From the NCBI GenBank assembly GCA_017308235.1, contig JAFKFL010000012.1, forward strand, positions 296,144 through 360,143: a DNA stretch of 64,000 nucleotides, in the 5' to 3' direction. The translations under genes and the position numbers were made by a program. Within the stretch, counting starts at the first letter, position 1. Each line of letters opens with the position of its first letter. The stretch is from Alphaproteobacteria bacterium (GTDB lineage: Bacteria > Pseudomonadota > Alphaproteobacteria > Reyranellales > Reyranellaceae). Shown here one piece after another: positions 59,863 to 64,000 of the stretch. Under the pieces are notes generated by a model, which worked only from the letters and a program-made list of their open reading frames with translations, was not told where the DNA came from and did not search any database.

Positions 59863-59890
59863 AGCCCTCTCCCGGCGCGGAGAGGGCTTT
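59863..59890 (+). terminator. Hairpin with short T-run in the argB leader
   Basis: agccctctcc (59863-59872) and ggagagggct (59879-59888) form a perfect 10-bp stem, followed by tt. It stands 24 nt before the argB ATG. It could attenuate argB transcription or simply be a leader hairpin; the T-run is short. Confidence 0.4.
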
Positions 59891-59913
59891 TGCCAACATG
59901 GGATGCAACAGAG

Positions 59914-60828
59914 ATGGCCGAGCCGGTCCAACCCGACAAGGAACAGAGGCGGCTCATCCGCATGGCGGAGACCATTTCCAAGGCGCTGCCCTACATGCGC
60001 CGGCACAACGACGCGACCTTCGTCGTGAAGTATGGCGGCCATGCCATGACCGATCCCAAGCTAGGCGACCTGGTGGCACGTGACGTGGTGTTGATGAAGC
60101 AGGTCGGCATGAACCCGATCGTGGTCCATGGCGGCGGCCCGCAGATCAACAAGATGCTGGAGCGGGTCGGCATCAAGAGCGAATTCGTGAACGGGCTTCG
60201 GGTCACCGATGCGGCGACCATGGAGATCGTCGAGATGGTGCTGGCGGGCTCCATCAACAAGGCGATCGTGGCCGACATCAACGAATGCGGCGGCATCGCC
60301 GTCGGCATCTGCGGCAAGGACGGCAACCTGATCCTGGCCAACAAGGTCTCGGAGATGCGCGACCCTCGGACCGGCGAGATGGTGAAGGTCGACCTCAAGC
60401 TGGTGGGCGAACCTGCCCAGATCAACGTCATGGTGCTGGAGCAGCTCCGGCGCGCCGACGTCATCCCGGTGGTGGCGCCAATCGGTTTCGGTGTGAACGA
60501 CGAACTCACCTACAACATCAACGCCGACACCTCGGCCGGCGCCATCGCAGGCGCCATGAAGGCCAAACGCCTTCTTTTCCTGACCGATGTGCCGGGCGTC
60601 CTGGACAAGAACGGCAACGTGATCTCGGACATGACGGTCGAGCAGGCCCGCGCCCTGATCGCCGACGGCACCATCTCGGGCGGCATGATCCCCAAGGTCG
60701 AGAACTGCATCGACGCCGTGAACCGGGGTGTCGAGGCCGCGGTGATCATGGACGGCCGTGTCCCGCACAGCCTGTTGCTCGAGGTCTTCACGGAGGCGGG
60801 CGTCGGCACCATGGTCAAACGGGCCTGA
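59914..60828 (+). CDS. argB: Acetylglutamate kinase
   Basis: A 304-residue ArgB from ATG 59914 (an in-frame ATG at 59890 adds eight residues). Motifs are [13 protein letters not shown] (nucleotide-binding Lys), [39 protein letters not shown], and the C-terminal [27 protein letters not shown]. It phosphorylates N-acetylglutamate in arginine synthesis. The long N-terminal segment before the kinase core is typical of arginine-inhibited enzymes. def follows after 63 nt. Confidence 0.96.
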   Translation: MAEPVQPDKEQRRLIRMAETISKALPYMRRHNDATFVVKYGGHAMTDPKLGDLVARDVVLMKQVGMNPIVVHGGGPQINKMLERVGIKSEFVNGLRVTDAATMEIVEMVLAGSINKAIVADINECGGIAVGICGKDGNLILANKVSEMRDPRTGEMVKVDLKLVGEPAQINVMVLEQLRRADVIPVVAPIGFGVNDELTYNINADTSAGAIAGAMKAKRLLFLTDVPGVLDKNGNVISDMTVEQARALIADGTISGGMIPKVENCIDAVNRGVEAAVIMDGRVPHSLLLEVFTEAGVGTMVKRA

Positions 60829-60891
60829 CGGGCCTGCGAACGCCTCGCAATCGGCCTTGAAACGCCTGATTTTCCTGCATATTTAACATCC

Positions 60892-61461
60892 ATGGCTCTC
60901 AGGACGATCCTCACCGCGCCCGATCCGCGGCTCAAGAAGAAGTCGCTGCCGGTAGCTGCCGTGGATGCCGACGTGCGCCAGCTCATGGACGACATGCTGG
61001 AGACGATGTACGCGGCGCCCGGTATCGGCCTCGCGGCTCCTCAGGTGGACGAGCTGAAGCGCGTCATCGTCCTGCACATCGACCGCGAGGACACCAAGGT
61101 TGGCCCGCTCTTCATGGCCAATCCCGAGATCGTCGAGGCATCGGACGAGGACGTGACCTACGAGGAAGGCTGCCTTTCGGTGCCGGAGCATTATTCCGAC
61201 GTGGTCCGCCCGGCCAAGGTGACGGTGCGTTACCTCGACCGCGACGGCCAGCCGCAGGAGCTCGCCTGCGAGGGCCTACTCGCCACCTGCGTGCAGCACG
61301 AGATCGACCATCTCGACGGCATCCTGTTCATCGACCACATCTCCGCGCTCAAGCGCAACATGATCCTGCGCAAGCTCCTGAAGGCCCGGAAGGAGAAGGA
61401 GCGCGATGCCGCCGACGGCAAGCCGCCGGCCAACGACAAGGAACACGCGCCGGCGATCTAA
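60892..61461 (+). CDS. def: Peptide deformylase
   Basis: A 189-residue deformylase. The three family motifs are intact: PGIGLAAPQV, EGCLSVPEHYSD (metal-ligand Cys) and CVQHEIDHLDGILFIDHIS (HExxH-type QHEIDH, two metal His plus catalytic Glu). It removes the formyl group from nascent proteins. A short charged tail follows (KARKEKERDAADGK). A family C palindrome begins 2 nt after the stop. No fmt gene is visible in the window. Confidence 0.96.
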   Translation: MALRTILTAPDPRLKKKSLPVAAVDADVRQLMDDMLETMYAAPGIGLAAPQVDELKRVIVLHIDREDTKVGPLFMANPEIVEASDEDVTYEEGCLSVPEHYSDVVRPAKVTVRYLDRDGQPQELACEGLLATCVQHEIDHLDGILFIDHISALKRNMILRKLLKARKEKERDAADGKPPANDKEHAPAI

Positions 61462-61462
61462 T

Positions 61463-61529
61463 CTTCCGGACCGCGAGCGTCCCGCTCGCATCATAAGCTT
61501 GAGCGAGCCAGAGGCTCGCGGTCCGGAAG
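61463..61529. repeat. Palindromic intergenic repeat, family C copy 4
   Basis: cttccggaccgcgagcgtcc... pairs with a right arm ending gctcgcggtccggaag at 61529, with a few mismatches near the apex. It sits between the convergent def and oxidoreductase genes. Confidence 0.87.
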
Positions 61530-61535
61530 AGCGGT

Positions 61536-62900
61536 TTACTGTGCCGCGATCTTTGCCGCCGCCGGCGCGAAGTCGCGCTCCATCTCGCGGCGTAGCTTCA
61601 CGGCCGTCAGGTTCTCGTCCATCGCCACGTCGGCGTAGGTCAGCGACTGGCCGGCCTTGATCGGCTTCAGGAGCTTCACGTTGTGGGCGAGGCCGAGCGG
61701 CAGGCTGCCAAGGCCGGTCGATTTCTCGGCTGGGAACAGCTTGCCGTAGACCGTGTAGCCGCCCTCGCCGTCCAGCATCTCGCCAGGCTTGAGGTCACGC
61801 TTGGCGGTGGCGATCACATCGGCATGGAAGCCGATCGGGCAGCCGGTCGGCTCCTTGCGCAAGCCCACCGAGGCAACCGACATGCCGACTTCGAGGCCGA
61901 TCAGGTGCCAGCGCTTGTACATCACCGAATAGCGGCCGCTGGGATCGGTGCAGAGCATGTACTCTTCGAAGCAGTTCTTCTGGTACTCGGTCGAGGCCTC
62001 GAACACGACCCACACGCCCTTGCGGATTTCGTAGGGGATCGCGCGCCCGTCTTTCTCCAAAGACGAGGCGACCTCGACCTGGCCCTTGTGATGTAGATGG
62101 CCGCCCTCAGAGACCGGTCGCATCACGAACGGCAGATCCTCGACCGAGCAGGGCGGGAAGGCGAGCCCGTCGGGCGCCGGCGTCAGGCCCGTGGCGTTCG
62201 ACACAGCCGTGCTCTCGATCGCGGGCTTGGAGCCATCGAGGAAGGAGTTGAACATCTTGGGGTTGAGCCCGCCGCGCTTGGCCTGCTCCTCGTTGAGGCC
62301 CCAGTACTTCCACACCGTTTCGGGTGTCGACTGCGCGTAGTGCGGCAGCCATTTGTGGCCGCGGCCGGCGGCCGTCACCGAGAAGCCCGAGGTGCGGGCC
62401 CAATCGACCAGCTCGCAGATCAGCGCCGGCTGGTCGCCATAGGCAAGGCTGTAGACGACACCCGCGGCCGCCGCACGCTTGGCCAGAAGCGGGCCGCAGA
62501 AGGCATCGGCCTCGACCGTGACCATGACCACGCTCTTGCCGTTGCGGAAGGCTTCAAGCGCATGCTCGACCGCGGCGATCGGATCGCCCGTCGCTTCGAC
62601 GACGATATCGATCTCGGGATTGCTCACGAGCGCGCGCCAGTCGTCGGTGAGATACGTGTTGCCGTGCTTGCGCGCCTCGGCAAAGGACACCGCCGACGTG
62701 ACGTCGGGCTTCCAGCCGAGCCGCGCCAGGTTCTCCTTGGCGCGCGTCGGCGAAAGGTCGGCGATGCCGACCAGGTGGATGCCCGGTGTGGTCGGGATCT
62801 GGCTGAGATACATGGCGCCGAACTTGCCGGCGCCGATCAGGCCGATGCGAAGCGGATTGCCGTTGGCCGCGCGCTCCAGCAGCATGCGATGCAGGTTCAT
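61536..62900 (-). CDS. NAD(P)-dependent oxidoreductase with C-terminal SAF domain (homoserine-dehydrogenase-like)
   Basis: A 454-residue COG4091-type protein. The N-terminal Rossmann domain has RIGLIGAGKFGAMYLSQIP and VVEATGDPIAAVEHALEAFRNGKSVVMVTVEADA. The central domain has GRGHKWLPHYAQSTPETVWKYWG and the C-terminal SAF-like region AKRDLKPGEMLDGEGGYTVYGKL and LLKPIKAGQSLTYADVAMDE. The substrate is unknown. It follows the phytanoyl-CoA-dioxygenase-like gene by 21 nt in a leftward operon with a GntR regulator, implying a catabolic step. Confidence 0.85.
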   Translation of the reverse strand: MNLHRMLLERAANGNPLRIGLIGAGKFGAMYLSQIPTTPGIHLVGIADLSPTRAKENLARLGWKPDVTSAVSFAEARKHGNTYLTDDWRALVSNPEIDIVVEATGDPIAAVEHALEAFRNGKSVVMVTVEADAFCGPLLAKRAAAAGVVYSLAYGDQPALICELVDWARTSGFSVTAAGRGHKWLPHYAQSTPETVWKYWGLNEEQAKRGGLNPKMFNSFLDGSKPAIESTAVSNATGLTPAPDGLAFPPCSVEDLPFVMRPVSEGGHLHHKGQVEVASSLEKDGRAIPYEIRKGVWVVFEASTEYQKNCFEEYMLCTDPSGRYSVMYKRWHLIGLEVGMSVASVGLRKEPTGCPIGFHADVIATAKRDLKPGEMLDGEGGYTVYGKLFPAEKSTGLGSLPLGLAHNVKLLKPIKAGQSLTYADVAMDENLTAVKLRREMERDFAPAAAKIAAQ

Positions 62901-62921
62901 GGACTCCTCCGGTGACTCTGG

Positions 62922-63722
62922 TTATTCCGCCGCAGCCTTGCGCCGCGCGGCACGCAGCACCGCGTCGTCCTGCCACGCGTCGATCGGTGTGAAGTCGCGA
63001 TGAGCGATATGGGCCGGCCGCTTGAACCGGCGGATGGCGTTGGAAACGGCGTTGTAGGTGACGTAGATGATCTGGCGGTCCCATGGCGACATATTGGGCG
63101 GGCTGCCGTGCACCAGCGTGCCGTGGAAGAAGATCGCCGACCCTGGCCCGCCCTTGGGCGCCACGATGCCGCCCTGCTTCACCAGCTTGGCGATGGTGTC
63201 GTTGTCGATCACCCAAAGCGGATAGGACGTCGTGGTGAGGTCGTGCTTGGCCTCGATCGCACCCTTCTTGTGGCTTTTGGGAATGAACCACAGCGGACCG
63301 TTGAACTCGTTCACCTCATCGACGAACACCGCAAGGTTCATCGCCCGCGCTTCAGGCATGTCGTCGTCGGCCTTCCAGGTGCCGTAGTCCTGGTGCCACT
63401 GCCAGATATCGCCGTCGAAGGCGGCCTTGCCGTTGATCTTGAACTGATGGATGTAGGTCCTGTCGCCCAGGAGCTGCTCGGCCGGCTCGACGAAGCGTGG
63501 ATGATGGATCAGCGCCTCGAACACCGGATCGTAAGTGTGGACGGCGAAGGCGGTGCGCACGACATCGCCCGTCTTCTCGCGCACGTTCTCCTCGCGGCGC
63601 AGTTGGAAGATACGCGGGATCTCCCCTTTCAGGATCGCCGTTTCCTCGGACGAGAAATAGTCGGGGAAGAAGAGATAGCCTTCGTCGTCGAATTGCTTGA
63701 GCTGTTCGGGAGTGAGCTTCAT
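62922..63722 (-). CDS. Phytanoyl-CoA dioxygenase family oxygenase
   Basis: A 266-residue Fe(II)/2-oxoglutarate enzyme. The metal site is IWQWHQDYGTW (His110, Asp112) and FHGTLVHGSPPN (His205), and the 2-oxoglutarate Arg is in SPWDRQIIYVTYN (Arg216). NGPLWFIPKSHKKG is typical of the family. Relatives hydroxylate lipids, ectoine, phosphonates or halogenated compounds; the substrate here is unknown. A 31-nt gap separates it from the GntR gene upstream, and it precedes the SAF oxidoreductase. Confidence 0.9.
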   Translation of the reverse strand: MKLTPEQLKQFDDEGYLFFPDYFSSEETAILKGEIPRIFQLRREENVREKTGDVVRTAFAVHTYDPVFEALIHHPRFVEPAEQLLGDRTYIHQFKINGKAAFDGDIWQWHQDYGTWKADDDMPEARAMNLAVFVDEVNEFNGPLWFIPKSHKKGAIEAKHDLTTTSYPLWVIDNDTIAKLVKQGGIVAPKGGPGSAIFFHGTLVHGSPPNMSPWDRQIIYVTYNAVSNAIRRFKRPAHIAHRDFTPIDAWQDDAVLRAARRKAAAE

Positions 63723-63753
63723 GGCGTTCCTCCTGTCGGCTTGATTGCTGTCG

Positions 63754-63999
63754 TTACGCAGCGCGGGAGATCACGGCTTTTAGCCGTCCGGTCAGCATGC
63801 CAGCCGTCTGCTCGACGTGTTTGCGGCAAAGCATCTCCGCTCGGCTTACATCGCCCGCCTCCAGCGTTTGCAGGATGACCTCATGCTCGTCCCACACGCT
63901 GACGCGCAGATCGTCCTCGCTCAGCACGGCGGCCATCACACGGCGCAGATGCTGCCAATGCGGCTGCATGGTCTCGGCAATCACCGGATTGCCCGAGGC
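63754..63999 (-). CDS. GntR-family regulator, C-terminal FCD domain only (cut by window edge)
   Basis: About 81 residues are visible, running off the right edge. They match the end of the FCD ligand-binding domain: MQPHWQHLRRVM, RVSVWDEHEVILQTLEAGDVSRAEMLCRKHVEQTAGML (metal-ligand His residues). The HTH part lies outside. It probably controls the leftward oxygenase/oxidoreductase pair, 31 nt downstream. Confidence 0.85.
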   Translation of the reverse strand, partial: ASGNPVIAETMQPHWQHLRRVMAAVLSEDDLRVSVWDEHEVILQTLEAGDVSRAEMLCRKHVEQTAGMLTGRLKAVISRAA

Positions 64000-64000
64000 T

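Overview
The window reads as chromosomal DNA of a high-GC alphaproteobacterium. Supporting signs are a complete System I cytochrome c maturation (ccm) cluster, the rpmH-rnpA-yidD-yidC-yihA-argB-def neighbourhood, a near-perfect alphaproteobacterial-type Fur box, and many families common in Rhodospirillales-like soil bacteria. A Reyranella-like genome is my guess by style only; no rRNA or other taxonomic marker is present. Genes are dense, often joined by ATGA, TGATG or GTGA overlaps. Three families of long palindromic intergenic repeats recur through the window.

Layout. 1-5030: end of an exonuclease III gene, a small GlsB/YeaQ-type membrane protein, and a sulfate ABC importer operon (sbp, cysT, cysW, cysA). 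5031-6564: a less GC-rich patch with an adenylate-cyclase-like N-terminal scrap, an ABC_sub_bind lipoprotein-like periplasmic protein and a frameshifted ABM-type monooxygenase. 6637-17359: a glycan-type locus. Leftward it has a degenerate, internally repeated ABC exporter, a cyclic-nucleotide-binding-domain protein and a small methyltransferase. Rightward it has four glycosyltransferases, a histidine phosphatase, a polysaccharide deacetylase and a membrane protein. 17356-21507: a peptide-type ABC importer (fused ATPase, two permeases, no binding protein). 21768-30170: ccmABC, an SGNH-hydrolase-like gene, ccmDEFGHI. 30171-33505: an AT-richer island with a large nuclease-like/DGQHR/HEPN-like protein and an overlapping Dam-family adenine methylase, probably an undescribed modification or defence pair. 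33645-38004: assorted enzymes, a small membrane protein and an MFS exporter, separated by repeats. 38016-43429: an iron-uptake operon (Fur box, ECF sigma, FecR, TonB receptor, PepSY protein, 58-residue membrane protein). 43430-52456: hydrolase, mechanosensitive channel, dehydrogenase, GST, cupin, EamA exporter, DUF1499 protein, sensor kinase. 52604-54839: a bufferin-like cysteine peptide, a TetR regulator, and a GrdB-like gene whose in-frame UGA looks like a selenocysteine codon. 54836-61461: GST, the rpmH-yihA block, a 2OG oxygenase, argB, def. 61536-63999: a leftward catabolic set (SAF-domain oxidoreductase, phytanoyl-CoA dioxygenase-like enzyme, partial GntR/FCD regulator).

The most notable items are: (i) the DGQHR/Dam island, with palindromes in its promoter; (ii) the candidate selenoprotein, with UGA in a U-x-x-C setting followed by a 7-bp GC hairpin; (iii) the ABC exporter that has lost canonical ATPase residues and carries repeated ABC-alpha-like segments; and (iv) ccmH, whose two ends are written through palindromic repeats. 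All family assignments are by reading; no database search was possible.
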